From Branchiostoma belcheri (lineage: Eukaryota; Chordata; Leptocardii; Amphioxiformes; Branchiostomatidae): a DNA stretch of 64,000 nt. Both the position numbers and the translations under genes were made by a program. This document shows positions 11,076 through 26,000 of the stretch, piece by piece (the first letter of the stretch is position 1; the number at the start of each line of letters is the position of its first letter). The stretch is taken from NCBI RefSeq assembly GCF_001625305.1, contig NW_017804464.1:4972241-5036240 (forward strand). The letters are read 5' to 3'. The notes beneath the pieces were generated by a model. It saw nothing but the letters and a program-made list of their open reading frames with translations, was not told the DNA's origin and searched no databases.

Positions 11076-14000
11076 ATGATGATAATTCTGTTGCTGGGAC
11101 TGGGGTTGCTGGGACTGACCAGGACACATGCCTGCGACAACCAGAACCAGGCTGGCTACCATTGCATGTACAACTCCACCAGTGGTCAGTGGCTGCGTTA
11201 GGCCTCACCAAATTAATTTGTTGGTTCTCGGATTTTTCAGAAAAAATATGAAGCGACAGGGTGAAAAAAAAAATTATAACAGGTCTAGGCATCCTCTTAT
11301 AGCCCCAGATGCTACGATAGGAGCCATGAAGTCAACACAAAACTTCAAAAGGCTGGGTTAATATTTACGAATTTTGAACTTTTTATATAAGTTGATTCAG
11401 AACCAGATTCAGAATTTTTAAGTTGATTTTTTTTTTTTGACAAATCAGAAAAAAATGAAGAGGTGAATCTGAGAACCAACAAATTAAATTGGTGTGGCCT
11501 TATGCACACAAACTAATACCACATTACTGATGTCTGACTGAGGGACGGCTGCGTGTGCAAGATGTCGGTAGCTTGAGGAATGAATCCCCTCTACTATATA
11601 CTAATACCACATTATTGATTTGAACACCATGGTTGATTTGCCACATAACACTGAACAGATTTAGTACAAGCAGATCTGTGTTTGTTCGAAATAACCGTGA
11701 GTGAAATTCTAAGCTTTACTAGGCTGACGTTTCTCGTCCAAAAACATTTTTTCCCGTGCTGCTAATTAAGAAGAGTACATGTAATAAATACTCAGGCAAT
11801 GACTGTCATTAGAACTAGAAGGAATCGCACTTTGTACAGGATTGCCTGGCTCAGCCCTTAGTAATTTAACCACACCCAGATTTAATGATAGCCATTCAGT
11901 TTGTGTCCCTCGGCTGTACACCACACCCACTTTTGAACCAAAGTCCTAATCATATCGGTGTACAAAATGACATATAAACTGGTTGACGTACCAACTACTG
12001 AGTACCTAATACCAGCCCAGTTCTAAAAAAACAAGAAATAGTCATGCCTTCAAGTACCAGAGTTATCTGTTATCAACCAAGGATTGAGGTGTTCAAGAAT
12101 TTATTCTTTCCTAGAACTATTGCACATGGCAGAGTGGAACTCACTGTCACCAAGTACAGTAGGGGCATTGTCATTAGATAGCTTTAAACAATGTTTGGAG
12201 TTAGATTTCTAAGGCTTAGGTGTACATAACAAGTTGTTCGGTGTAATGTAGCCAGCCCCTGCCGCGCTGAGTGCCTGCGAAGCCAGTGTTTTATGCCGAA
12301 AGGCGGTTATACCGACTATACAGATACAGAAAAACTGTGACAAGCAAGAAGAAAAGGACATTCCTCAACTGTTGGGGGCGAAATATGAGCATATTTGAGT
12401 TGATTAAGAACCAGAATCTTTTTTTTTATTGCAAACCAGAAAAAAATGAAAAGGCGAATCCGAGAACCAACAAATTAAACTGGTGTGGCCTAATCATATG
12501 GGTAGTGTGACTCGTGACAATTTTTTTTATACCACATCCCATGCCCCCCTCCCCTGTAAAAGTCTGACTCTGAGTGGTGCTTTTATTTTCCACCATACCA
12601 TGACCTGCACACACCTGCCCTGCTAAGTGACCTATCACAGCCTCAATAACAAGTAGATCAGGTTCACATTCCTCAGCTGAAGTGCCGCCAAAAATAGACC
12701 TCTTTTACGGAAATCGAGATTTAAGAGTTTGTTATTCTTGTCCTTTTATCAATTTAAAACATGTTAGATACAGATAACCCTTAAGGATTGTAAACATTTT
12801 TTCTTCACAGATAGGTGAGCTGCTGTAGAAATTTTTTAGTCTTATTACATGTATGTTCAAGGTGTGTTTTACAAAATTATTAGACCGGTCTGTTTTTCAA
12901 CTGCTCAACAAGTGCATTATGTTTGAATTTGCCATTTTTTCTCTGTTGGCTGCTTAATAAGACATTCATACGTAAGTGACACCATGAATTGCAGGTTTGA
13001 CAGCACGTCGGCAGAACGTACTGCGCCTGCACAGAACCCTGGATTTTCGTGGTTTTCATTGGATGTTTGGTCAACGTTGCATCAGAATTTTGCCTGTTGC
13101 AGATGATATCTTTTCCAACGTAACATTTGAAAACTACTGTCGGAATGCTAACCTTATATGAGCAAATACAACCTTATATGAGACGTTCTGCCGAAATGCT
13201 AATCACAATACATTACGGGTTTTGCGCAGGTAAATTACGTTCTGCCGACGTGCTAGCTATAGGTTTGACTAACTAAAGAAATACAATGGAAATAGAGAGG
13301 AACACAAGAAATGCACTAAACAACACTAAACAAATCGTTACTATGATCTAAGTATCATTAGTATCTAACTGAAACTGCTGTTTAAAGCTATATTAATTAC
13401 AATGTGCAAGCTGTAGCTCTAGAAAATTCTGCCTGTATAAAAGTAAAATGACAAGCCTACAACAAGAGAACTATGAACAATGGCAGACTTTAAAAGCCAC
13501 CTTGTCACCAGACACCAGAGTGGCACCAGACACTATGTGCACAGCTAGAATGTCCGTCAACAGAACTCCTGTCTACCTCAAACAAGACAGCCGCATACAG
13601 GCTTTCCGCCTGAAACAACGCTAGCTCAGAAAACAGGAAATTCTTGGTTGACTCCGAGAAAACGGAAGATCTTTTGTTTGCAAGTAGGAACTCGAATTCC
13701 CTCACAAAATTGGCATAGTGCGGTACTACTCAGTTGCAGTCAGAAATTTGTCAACAAAAAATATACATGAAGAATTAGAATTTTGCCTGGCCAACAACTA
13801 TATATGTTTACAATGTATATAATTTATAAGTTTTTTTTTGTAGGTTAAATTTAAGGCACATAATTGTTAGTAATGCTGGTGCAAATAAGTCTTGAAACTT
13901 CAAAGTTCCCTATCTTCAGAGCCTTGACATGATCATGATGTTCTTTTTAGTTTTTATCAGCATTTTGAATAAACTTTGATTTCATTTACAACATGCTTGT

Positions 14001-17000
14001 ACTCACATATCCTACTCAGTGACTTTATCATGTGTACAACTGTCAGTCCATGCATACGTTATCATAGTTGTTTGTGGACCAACAGGAAAACATGCTGTAC
14101 TGTTTGAAGTCCTGCTGAAGCACCAGTGATAACAGTCCTGGTAAACATCTCATCTAGAAGGACATCATTTACAAGTACCATGCAAATATAGGGGTCAACT
14201 GTCATAAGGTTAAATTCTCAGTAAAATGTGGTTTGGACTTAGCTCGGGTGCCATCCTCCGTAGTTTTTGCCCGCTCCCTAAGGCCACACCGACTTAATTT
14301 TATGGATGACACCCGCCCGCGCATTAATTTTCATCCTCAAAAAAAAAAAAGAAAAGATCACGTCCTCCGAGGCTCTGGCCTGGCTCTAGGCCTGGGTGGT
14401 AGGCCATGGTAGTTTAAGTGACAATATGGAGCCGGTGGTGACTCTGGAGAACGGCACCCAGGCTACCGAAGCTCCATGACTCAAGAACCTACTACATACG
14501 TACAGTACAGATTCATTAACTCCGCAAAAAGCCAGCATGTGCCGGCTTGTCGTATACGTTGCTATGTACTGCTGTCGCTATGTACTGACCAGAATTGTAA
14601 TCCTATGGTTTAATAGCATTTTTATCTTTGGCTGGAATTTTTTTTTCTATTCGTCCTCATGCCCGTAGCCAGGGGGGGTTCGGGGGTTCGGAAGAACCCC
14701 CCACAAGGCTCAAAGGTCCACTTTTTGGTCCACTTTTTATGTAAAGGTCTACTTTTTGGTCCACACTTTTGTAAAGGTCCTAGATTTTTCTTGAAAAGAT
14801 GGACTGGAATCGTAGAAAAACTGCTCCCTTTGTCCTTGAATGAAAATTTATCTCTGATTTTTTTCTTGGAAATCCTCTCAAAAATGCACGAAATGCCATT
14901 TTAGAAGGTTCATTTTTCAAAAATTTCCGGGGGAGCATGCCCCCGGACCCCCCTAGGAACCTCACGCCTTCGGCGCTCGCCTCGCGCCTACGGCGCTCGA
15001 GGTCCCCTCTAGCAGTGGGACGAACCCCCCCATTCAAAATCCTGGCTACGGGCATGGTCCGCATGCACTAGTTTGGGGGTCTTCAGAGGATGTCATCCAT
15101 AGAATTAAGTCGGTGTGGCCTAAAAACTGGACTGACAACTCAAACCTTATTCTAGCAAAATTTTTGGCACACTGTAAAGAGAATTAGTGAGTTGTCTGAC
15201 TGTCTTAAACAACTGTCATGGAAACCACCTCCAGAGGTCAAGCACAAGCCCTTAATGGTGACATACCCTTAAGCTTGTGTGCTCAGGTTAGGAGAATTGA
15301 CCATAAGGATGTGCATTTAAGGAAAGCTCCTGGGTTCCTGTCCCTGCTCTTGGAAAAAATTCACTGCAGCATACATTTTTAAGACAGTCTTACCACAGTA
15401 CTTCCTATATATGTGTGTGAATCTACAATCTTTAGTTGTATAAACGTATTAAACTTTTACATGTGCTTCTTTAGGGAGAAAACTAACATCGCAGCCACTT
15501 CAACATCCTGCGCCAAGGTCATGTAGCAAGTATTCAGCATGACAAAACAGTTTTCTCTGGCAGCCCAGCCAAAATATATCACAAAGATGTAAAGAAAAAC
15601 ATCTGCTAAGGAAGCCGACACATGGAGAAACAACAAGGCCAAACATAACGGTAATTCAATGTAAAGTTATCTGTAAAAACTTCACTTTTTTCATCAAAGG
15701 AATGTGACAAAAAAGCAAGTATTTAGCATGACAAAACAGTTTTCTCTGGCACCCCAGCCAAAATATATCACGAAAAACATCTGCTTAGGGAAGCAGACCC
15801 ATCGAAAAACAACAAGGCCAAACATAACGGTAATTCAATTAAGTTATCTGTTAAAACTTCCCTTTTTTCATCAATGGAATGTGAAATTGACTGTGATCAA
15901 GAGAAGTGATGCTTCATTGCTAAATGTCTAAATGACGATACTAGAGATATTAAAGATTTCACCAGTGAAAGAAAGTTTGAATGTTAAAATTTTAAGTTTC
16001 AACGAACCCTTTCACCATTGTTACAATTTGTTTACTTACACATGTACTACTATTTACTTCCCATGAAAATTTGAGAACCAACAACTGAAGTTGGTTTGGC
16101 CTAGAAGACAGGTTGCTTCAGAAATTTCTCAAACTAGATACCTGACCTGGTACACAGAAGTGAGAAGGGGAAAGGATATCAAGCCAGACAGTCAAGGTAC
16201 ATGGGAACATGGCGGAATTCCCAACATCTGGAATATGTCTGAGCCTGGGGACACAAAGGTCTTTTCCTCACCTTGCAACTTTGATTCATAGCCAAGAATT
16301 CCTTGGAGAGATTTCCTCTTATCCAAAAACCTTTGGGTTCACCTACGCCATGTATATGTAGTTCCTCTTATATCGTGCCTAAAACTGTAGCCTCCATAGC
16401 AGGCTTATAGATCTGGGGGTTTGGTGGTCTTTGGCTGTTTTCTGATTATGAAACGGCCCGGGTAATTCAACCAGGCCGGCTATGTTGTCTATATGCAACC
16501 AGAAAATAGCACATAAAAGCTCCCAAAGACCCTGAAGACCCCCAAAACCCCCCAGTTTTTGGCATGCTATAGAGGCTACTAAAACTGACTCGTAGAATCT
16601 CTATATATCTAGCAATGTTGTTCCAGCCAGGACAAAGAAAACAACCTGCACATATTTGGGCCTTATTGGCTTTGGAAATTGAAACATTTCTGGCATATTT
16701 TATCTCCACCTCTAGCCTTTTGATAAGTCAACCAAATAATTGCCTTTCAGAGTTGGTATGGTGATGAGGGGTCTCAACAGCTCATAAACAGGTCTTTTAC
16801 AATAAACCGTTTTGGCAGGATCTAACAGAAAGCACATGTTTTTTATCAGAGAGAAGATACCATGCCAGTGCAACAGGTTATATTACCTGTGTGGTGATTC
16901 TACATAGATATCTTGGATTTTCTTTCAACTAAAAAATGAGTTGTTGTTTTAGCAGAAGCATGGACACCCCAGGAATTAACCTGTATTGCCGAGCCTTTTG

Positions 17001-20000
17001 AGACTGCCTGACACAGATATAGCAAACAGTTACACAACAACATAGTAGTGTGAGTGGCTGTAAAATGATAAAAATTAAAATTAACCTCCTTTCCCATATG
17101 ATTTTACCATGGATAATGTAGACATCAAGACTATTAAATACAAGCATAATATAATTTTTGCACAGAAGAAAAAATTCCTTGTACATTATATACAAGTTTT
17201 GTAGTCAGCATTTCATGCCCTTCTGTCCTCATGCCTCCTACATTGAATCAGTGCTTCAAGAATGCTAGTAATTCGTCAGTCAGACAGTCTGTGTTATGAT
17301 AGGGATCTCTATAATTACATAAGTGGCACAGTGGGGTGCTGTACTCTCTCTCTCCATGCCCAATTACAATACTCAATGAGCTGGATAAATGTAACAGCAC
17401 AGACTGTATTATACCCTTCCAAACTTGATCTTTTTTCAGATTTTTTTTTGTTACCATTGTAGTACACTGTGAGTTACCTAAGTAACTTAGATATCATTCC
17501 AAAGCTGATCTGGTAGGTATTAAAGTCTTTTCCAACAGGATATCCAGAGCTCTACCACCACCCTGGACCCTTAGGTAAATTGATTTTAGAGTGTGTCTGT
17601 AACGGAACTCTCAGGCAAGTCACCAAACCATCAGTCTATTTACCAAATTCTTTAGCTTGAAAATGGACAGTGAAAATGAAACATATGGTGTCATTAAACA
17701 GAGCCACGTGCCCTGTGGGTCATGTTGACAGGTGACCTATTTAGGGCCTCCAAACTATTGTTTGACCAAAAGGTTGGGTCAGTTTACAACAGCCCAGGAA
17801 AACAGAGGTGGCGGTTAAATAACAGACCTGTGATTTGAACGATTAGAACGGGTAACTGCAAAGCACAACTGTCAAAGTTAAGTTCATGGAAACATTTCAA
17901 CAGTTGCTTTTCCAGAGTTGTCTTGTTTTGCCTCTGACTTAGGATTGTTTGACAGACATGACCCACTTGACTTATACCTGTATCAAGTGATAGCAGTGCT
18001 GGTGTATGTAAGTGTTTGGATAGATATAGTAAAACCCGGATTACCTTCTTAGCAATGTCTGCACTGAGTCCATAGGAGGGTCCGTGGGTGGCCATTTCTG
18101 AACAGTTGAGAACCGTCGTCTTTCACCGAGAGGTCGGACTGAGAGAGATCGAGTCATATACGTGCGAGCGACAGAGTAGCTGGCAGCCAAATGTACTGCT
18201 GCAGACTTCAGGCACACCCACCACAGGAAGAATGTCCTTTTAACCTTCTCTACCAATCACAGAAGGGATGACATCACCAGACCTTCACCTTGACCAATCA
18301 GCAGACAGCATTCCCAAAGGGTGTTGCCTCAGTGACATCAGCACCCACCTAGTCACCTTACTTGTTTTTGTTCAGTCGAACAATCGGTGCGTTTCTGACG
18401 TCATACCTCACAGGGGAACTGCCATGTATGGAAGTGCTTTTAGTGATGCCATGCTCTTAGTCAGGGATGTTTGTTTCAGACAATTAAGTTAGTATTGAAG
18501 TCACTGTGAGATAAAAGAATATGTAGGATTCCAGACATATTTGTAATAATCTATGTTAGGTCTCCTCAAGGCTAACCCCAAAAAAGTTGGAAGTTGGAAA
18601 TTTTTGTAAAAAAGACCAAACAATACTATCATAAAGAAATTAATAATGAAATACGACTAAAAGGAGTTTTCCTTTCTTCCTGAATAGTTGCCTGCATTTG
18701 AATTGCAGTAATAAATTTCACAGCAATGACAGTTCTGTCCCCACCCTGTAAGTAAACTTTTCTACTCGCTTACAGACTTTATTCAACTGGGGGCAAATAA
18801 ACACAGCATTTAGCCACGGGTTCAGTCCAAGGGACTGTTCAGATTAAACACTCACACAGGGAACGGTTGTAATGTAGAAGTTTTGGGTATGATTCCTACT
18901 ATGCTTTATATTGCAAAGTTACAGGCCTCTCACTTCTGTGTTTAATATTTGAGCAGTCCAGCTATTCCTGATTGCACAAGTTCTCGAGCAAAAAAAAAGG
19001 CCTGCAGTCCCCTTTAAAATAATTAATAAGCAAGCTTTTCTTTTACTTTTTGTCAGATTCAAGCTACATGTACTAGTAGTAATGATAGAATATTGTCATC
19101 ATATCCCTGAGTCTGGCCAATGAAATATACATTGTAATATTTTGAAAAATATTTAAAAAAGTTTAAATTCTGCCTGCAAACTTAGCCTGGGTGCCATCCG
19201 ATTTGTAATGGCTACCCCGAAAAATTTTTTTCTATTGTCCCCAAAGTGTCTTTTTAATTGTCCCAGCTTAACTTTTAATGGTCACTGGCCATCGAGACTC
19301 CGTTAATTTTGAGTCCTGCTTGGACACTGTACTACACAACAGCACACTTGTTTGAAGTGGGGATCAGCTTTCCTGCCTGAAGGTCACTGCCCAGCAATTG
19401 ACCTTTCTCACCTCAGTGGTGCTGAAAGGAAAGAGTTCTCCACAGTCTGGCCTGTTTGTACAGTCTGTGTCTGACCAACAACCAAGTCCTCCACAGGAAT
19501 GTGTGCTCAATAGAACATGGCTGGCTGGCTGGTTAGGCCATGTTGATTTAAATATATGGATGACATCCATGCATGCATGAATGTTTGTCTTCTTCAAAAA
19601 AAGTTTTCGACCATACTGTAAATTGTACAAAGTAGCTGCAAAGTGAGAAAATATATGCTGTCAGTTGAAAAAAAAAATACAGTATTGTAAAACGATACTT
19701 ATGTTGCAGAATACCAAGTTTGGTACCAAAATCCATTCAAAAGGACAAAAAAATGTGAAGGAATGAAAATGAAGAGCCTATTATTCACCTTGCCAATAAA
19801 ATATGACCACCTAGATTTCTAAAGGAAGGCAATTTTTTTTATTTCAATTATATTACAATTAAAGGTGTATTTTCATTCACCTTTAATTGTAGCCTACTCC
19901 AATGCTTCAGCAGGAAGGTTATGTTTTTGCCAGCATTTGCATGTTTGTATGTTGATCTGTCAACACAATAATTTGAGAAGGCTTAGATGGATCGTTTTGA

Positions 20001-23000
20001 TATTTGGCAGGTTGGTTGGTATTGATGAGACCTCAAAATTGTTACCGGGAAGATTTCGGGTCCCCTGGTTGCTTGTTTTTAGCAATGATACATGTACAAT
20101 GTACTACATGCGACAGCATAGGCAGACTTGGCTAGTAACGGTTGACCCTCGAAAAGTACAAAACAAATTAAGTAGATCAGAAGCAAAGATAAAAGTTTAA
20201 CATCAATTCATGTGCATAAATCATTTATGAACACATTGATCACTTCTATAGTTCTAAAATTCTACATAACACATTATCTGATACTGCAATAATACTGGAA
20301 AAATTAAACTACAGCAGAAGTTTATGGATTTAGAGCACTACTTGTGATTGTGTGTCCACACGTGCAGGTGACTGTGTGCACTGTGCCAGATGCTTCTTTC
20401 CTGACAGCTGTCTGACAAACAACAGCTGCGCCACAGGGACTGCAGGACCCACCTGTGAGACCTGCAGTACAGGTAGGCATTGCTAGGTGTCATCTCTGCA
20501 CAATTATCCTGTAACATTTCCGATTTTCTGATACTCGTGATTGTGAACTTCAGGACATAATGTCAGGGACCATAAATTGAAGATCACTACTTTCATTGTT
20601 AATATTAAGTAACTCTAGTTTAATTTGGGACTATTCCATATCTCAGCAGCCTTACATCTAGATGGGCTAATATATTGTAAACTATTATAGTAAAAACAAG
20701 TAAAATCTGAGATTTTATACCTCCGGGCTTTTTATTCTATATTTTTATGTAGGGTTTTAAACAAAGAATTTATCGAGACTGGACACCACTCTGTGTAAGG
20801 GGTCATATATACGTGGACCAGTCCGAGAATAGCTTAAACACGCCAAAGGTCAACGGTCGCGACCACTTTCACGCTCAAAGGGGTGTTTTGGGGCCACCAA
20901 AAGGCACTATTTTCAGGCCCGAAAACACATATACAATAAAAACAAAAGAACGTGCATCATCTGCAGCCCAATAGCAAAACATATACCGAGTCTCAAAAGA
21001 ATCCGTCCTCCCAAACGCGAGAAACAGCTGCGAACATGAAAATCTAAATCTCTCACAAAACTCGTCCGCGGAAGGATGTCTCCTCCCCTGGAGGTAATAA
21101 TGTAAGAAATATGTATACGTGACAGCCATTGAGGACCCCTTTGGGGATTACTAGTAACCCAATTCTGTGGAATTCTGCAGAATTCTGTCTGCAGTGCCAG
21201 AATTCTGCAGAACTGGGTTAATCCCCTCGATGGCTTTTACATATTTCTTACATCATTTTTACTATAATAGTTTACAATATAAGCCCATCTGGATGTAAGG
21301 TTCGAGAGATTGGAGGCTGTTAAGTGTACTACCATCTTGCCAATTAAAATTCAGCACTGTTTACATTATTGTATTTCATTTACAGATGATTAAAAGTATA
21401 TTAGACTTAAACTTTGCAACACCAAGATTGTACCTGACGTTTCAGGACACTACCGACTGGGCAGTGTGTGCATGCCGTGTCCTGTTGCACCATGGGGAGC
21501 AGTCTTCCTGGGCGGAGTCCTTCTTATTGTTGTCATAGCAACCATCATTCATGGATTTACTGCCACCTTAGCAACAAAGGTGGGCCAGCCTAATACGGGC
21601 CTGCATGGGGGGTCCCCACAACGCTGTACACAAATTTTAGAGCTGGCTACGTATTACGCTGAATTCAAGAAGCCTACCCATTACGTTTACGATAAATTCT
21701 AGGTAGCTACAATGCATTATGTGGTATAAAAACGGTGAACTACACTCTACGCAAAATGCGCCAAATATGTTCTAGGTTGAATTAGAGCAGTCTGTCTATG
21801 CTCTACGTAGAATTGAAATGGCCGATTATATATATGCTCTACGGAAAAGGGCAATTGCACCCCACCCCCTAATGTGATAGGGTGAAAGCTCTATGTTGAG
21901 ATGCCTCTAGCTACAATTTGAACCAAACAAATTTCCCCCAGGATAATTTGGCGAGTCACAAATTTAGCTCCTTTGTGGATGGAAATCAAATAAAAAAAGC
22001 CATATTAGTTTATTACAGATTTCCTTCCACATTTTTAGCCAACAGTTACTGGTATTTTTTGTTATGAAATGTTGATATCATAATGTTGTATAATACATTT
22101 TTTTGTACATTTTGCTGCACCTGTTTGATCTGCAGGTGAAACAGCTGGGACATTTTCTCCAGTTCCTTCTGCTATCACTCAAGATGCGCTCTGATTGGCC
22201 GAGTCTGATTGTCCAATCACTTGTCTTTCTGCCAAGTGTGGATTTCAACTTGCACACTTTTATCCCAGGTGACTGACAACATCTGTTCAAGTTTGCTGTA
22301 AAGTATTTACGCAGCCTCCAAATTCTACCCTAACTTTCACAGGTATACACATGAAAAGAATACCTCTCCTTTTAACATCCGAAAAACCCACAAATTACAG
22401 AAAAAGTGGGATCTTTTGTCCTCCTCTGTCTTCAAAAAAGAAGTCAAACCCAGTAGTTTTTAGGAGTTAACAGTAGTTCTCTGTTCTAAGTTATACCAAA
22501 TTACTTGTAATTAGCCCTTGGGCATGAATTTGCAATTAAACAATTTAGATTAACCAACTTGAGGTTTAATAATACGATATATATAATGTATAAGATAGGT
22601 GTTTTAATATAAGATAGATTTGTAGTATGAGTTTCTAGACAATGTCTATAGTGTCAGATTCAAGTTTCGATGGAAGAAAATTTGGGTCTTATACTTCATT
22701 GTATCTTAAAATTGGCCTAATACCAGTACTTCCTTACATGTTTGTTAGGCTGCACTTGACTCAGAATACTAGTATTCCTACATGTACACTCAATACTTTA
22801 AGAACAGTGAAAAATATCTAGTTTTCTAACTTTTTTCTAACTTTGACTCAGAGTGCTTCTTTGAGTTGCCGATAAGGCAGTTCTACATCCACTGGACTAC
22901 AGCTGTCACACCTGTCCTTGTGGTGGTTTTCTTTGCTCACATCTTGGACAAATTCATGGTAAATTATAACTACTTCAATCTACAGTTTTTCCCTTCCTCC

Positions 23001-26000
23001 CCAGAGTTCTGTTCTTGTTTCCATCTGCTCATCTTTTCTTCTGGGTACAGCAGTTGTTTACATAGGGTGGCTGAGCTGTGGGGTTGTGCGTTTGACAGAC
23101 TAGGTTGACAGCATTCGGGTGGGGAAGATTGACAGGTCAAAAGGTCGGACACAAAAAATGGGGTCGTTGACGGTCACAAAAGTCCTAAATACTTTCCTGA
23201 AGACTCAGTCTAACTAAATTCTGCTCCTGTAGCGGCTAGCCTGCCTGACAGTTGCCCCCCCCCCAACCAGTGAGAGATTGTGTAAAATACAGTCTACCTG
23301 AACTCTGAAATCTTTGATTTCTTGTTCCATTTTGCAAAGCATATTGTTATAAAACCAAGCTTTCCTTAAATTGTTTTTAGAGGAAAAAGATAGGTGGAGC
23401 ACGGAATGAGGATGAACGCAAGTTAGTCTGGCATCGGCGGGGCCACGTCCGTCGTTGTGCCATGACCCTGTTTGTTCTGACCTTCTCTCCTGCTGCGACC
23501 TTGGTAATCCGAGCGTTTGCTTGCCAGAACACCCTTTCTACAGTGAGTACCTAAAAAGATGTATTACCTAACTCATTTCCTCATATGGGGAGGGGTCATT
23601 TGATGTGAAATTTTTTTGTTGCTGTGAAATATCTTACATTTGCTTGCAAATGTTGGTTTTCTGTTACATATACATTGTACAGAATGTTGTTTTACTTGAT
23701 GTAACAGAATGTAAGTGTAGTACTGTTACAGTACTGCAAATTCAGTTATGTTTATTGAAACACTTTGAATTCACAATTGTGTAAAAATTGACATTCATGA
23801 GTGTGATAAAAAGATAAGTAATATGTTTAAAAATCTCGTGTACCTTTTTACCTCTAGGACGTTGTATTGGACCACACTGATAACGTCTTCCTGTATGACC
23901 AACAACACACCTGTTCTGAGATGCCTTTCCAGGTCGTTAAAGGTTTATTTTTACTTTATTCGATTTCTAAAAACTTTACTAAGACCAAAATGTCATGATT
24001 TGTTTTGGTGCCGTCCACTGTGTCCATCCTACCTGTCAAAAAGACCTACATGTAGGAGGAATTCCCTGGCAAATCTTTACAGTACATGAACCTCTATATA
24101 CTATACCTACCTAGTCCCATGACTGACACTGGTCGTCGGGGGGGACAAGGCAGACTTTGCAGCAGGAAAGTATACTATACACATAGTATAATATATACTT
24201 AGGCCACACCAATTTAATTTGTTGGTTCTCGGATTTTGTCAGAAAAAACATGAAGCGACAGGGCGAAAAAAAATAAAAATAAAAACAGGTCTAGGCATCC
24301 TATTATAGCCCCAAATGCTATGATAGGAGCCATGAAGTCAACACAAAAGGTTGTGTTAATATTTAAACAATGAATTTTGAACTTTTAATCAAACCACTGC
24401 ATTGATAGATGGAAACACTGCAACAACTAGGAAGAAAAGGACTTTCCACAACTGTTGGGGGCAAAATATGAGCATTTTTTAGTTGATTCAGAACCAGAAT
24501 CTTTTTTTTTTGCAAATCAGAAAAAAATGAAGAGGCGAATCCGAGAACCAACAAATTAAATTGGTGTGGCCTTATGTTCATGGTTTTTAACAGTAGACGA
24601 GCAAGTTCAGCTGTTCCTTGACTTCATTTTAGCTAAACTTCCACTCTTGCTAGAGTTGCACATAACTTTAACTTAGAATTGGTAAAAAGTAATGTATCCT
24701 TATCAAGAAAATAGTATTATGAAATATTCTTTTTGTTTTACATTAGGCTATGCCAATTTAATTTGTTGGTTCTCAGATTCACCTTTTGTGTTGACTTCAT
24801 GGCTCCTATCGAAGCTTTTGGGGCTATAATAAGATATGCCTAGACCTGTTTTTTTTTCGCCCTGTTGCTGCTTATTTTTTTAAAAATCTGATAACCAACA
24901 AACTAAATTGGTGTGGCCTTACATAATTTTATCTTATCTACAGATCATCCAGGCCCTATCGCTACTGTACCTGGTACTGATGGTGATACTACTGCCATTA
25001 GGACTGTCGTTCTGGATTCTCCGACTGAGGAAGTTCAATCTGCTGAAGCAAAACCTAGTAACACAAGGGTCAATATTCAAGTCCTTTTGTTACATTGACC
25101 AACTCAAGCAGGCATTGTACAGCACAAGACTTTGCCCAATGATTTTGCTACGTCTACAGAATATTTAGGGCAGGGACTCTATCAGTGTCCCTGCCCATTC
25201 TGGTTAATGTGCTTAAAAAAATATGCATGTCCTTCAGAGAGGAGGCAGCCTAAGGTATTTTAGGCATCTAATTTAAAGGCATCCAGTGCAGTTTTAGGGC
25301 TTTTTCAGAGCCAATATTCTAGTCAATATTCTAGATGCTTAAGGTACCACTCAGAAAATAAAGGACTCATCTTGGGGCTTGTTTCTGCAGTTTTAAAAGT
25401 AAGAAATGCTGACTCAAATGTGCCAATGCGAAGCATGTGATACTAGTGATTTTTCAGGATTTAGACTTGTTTTTAACTCTTCTTTGTAATGTATTTATGC
25501 TTAAGTCCTGATAATATTTGAAGGACGTGTTTGTTTACAGAAACTGCAATTCAGCACTGGTGCTACAAAAGTTTTTTGTATGGAATAAACCATTCTCTCT
25601 TTTTTCTCTGCTTTACCTGGTGGCTTATACAAGGGGTTGGAGGAAAAAGGAGTCCAGTCCAATTGCCGGAAAAAGCAGACCAGTCCAATTTGGGGGTTGA
25701 AAAAGCAGTGGTTTCTGAGTGTACTAGCGCCCCCTTGTGAAATACGATAAAAGTGCAAACATTACCGCATGTCATGGTGGGAAGCGCACTCATTGGATAC
25801 AGCTATGCAAATTCCAACAACTGCCTGTGAGACGTATAATAAGAGGTGGAGAGGCAGCTATTTGTACTCACTACCCCAGCCACTGGAGGACATAACTGTT
25901 GTCAGCAGTTGTCAGCATTTGCATTATTAGCTTTATCCAATTAGTGCGTTTCCCACCATGACATGCAGTAACACATCAGACTGCTTGAACTTTTATCATA

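Larger units (their letters stand above)
11185..20367 (+). other. Large intron 1 of the membrane-protein gene
   Basis: The 9.2-kb intron is mostly mobile-element debris (listed separately) plus AT-rich unique sequence. It also contains, antisense, the second calponin-type first exon and its CCAAT/CRE cluster. No additional sense exon is needed: the phase 1 end at 11184 and the GT start at 20368 join to give glycine. Confidence 0.6.

Noticed and set aside
17784-18095. 103-codon minus-strand protein starting MATHGPSYG
   Set aside because: Calponin similarity stops at codon 17, where a splice donor lies; the remainder is intron read-through.
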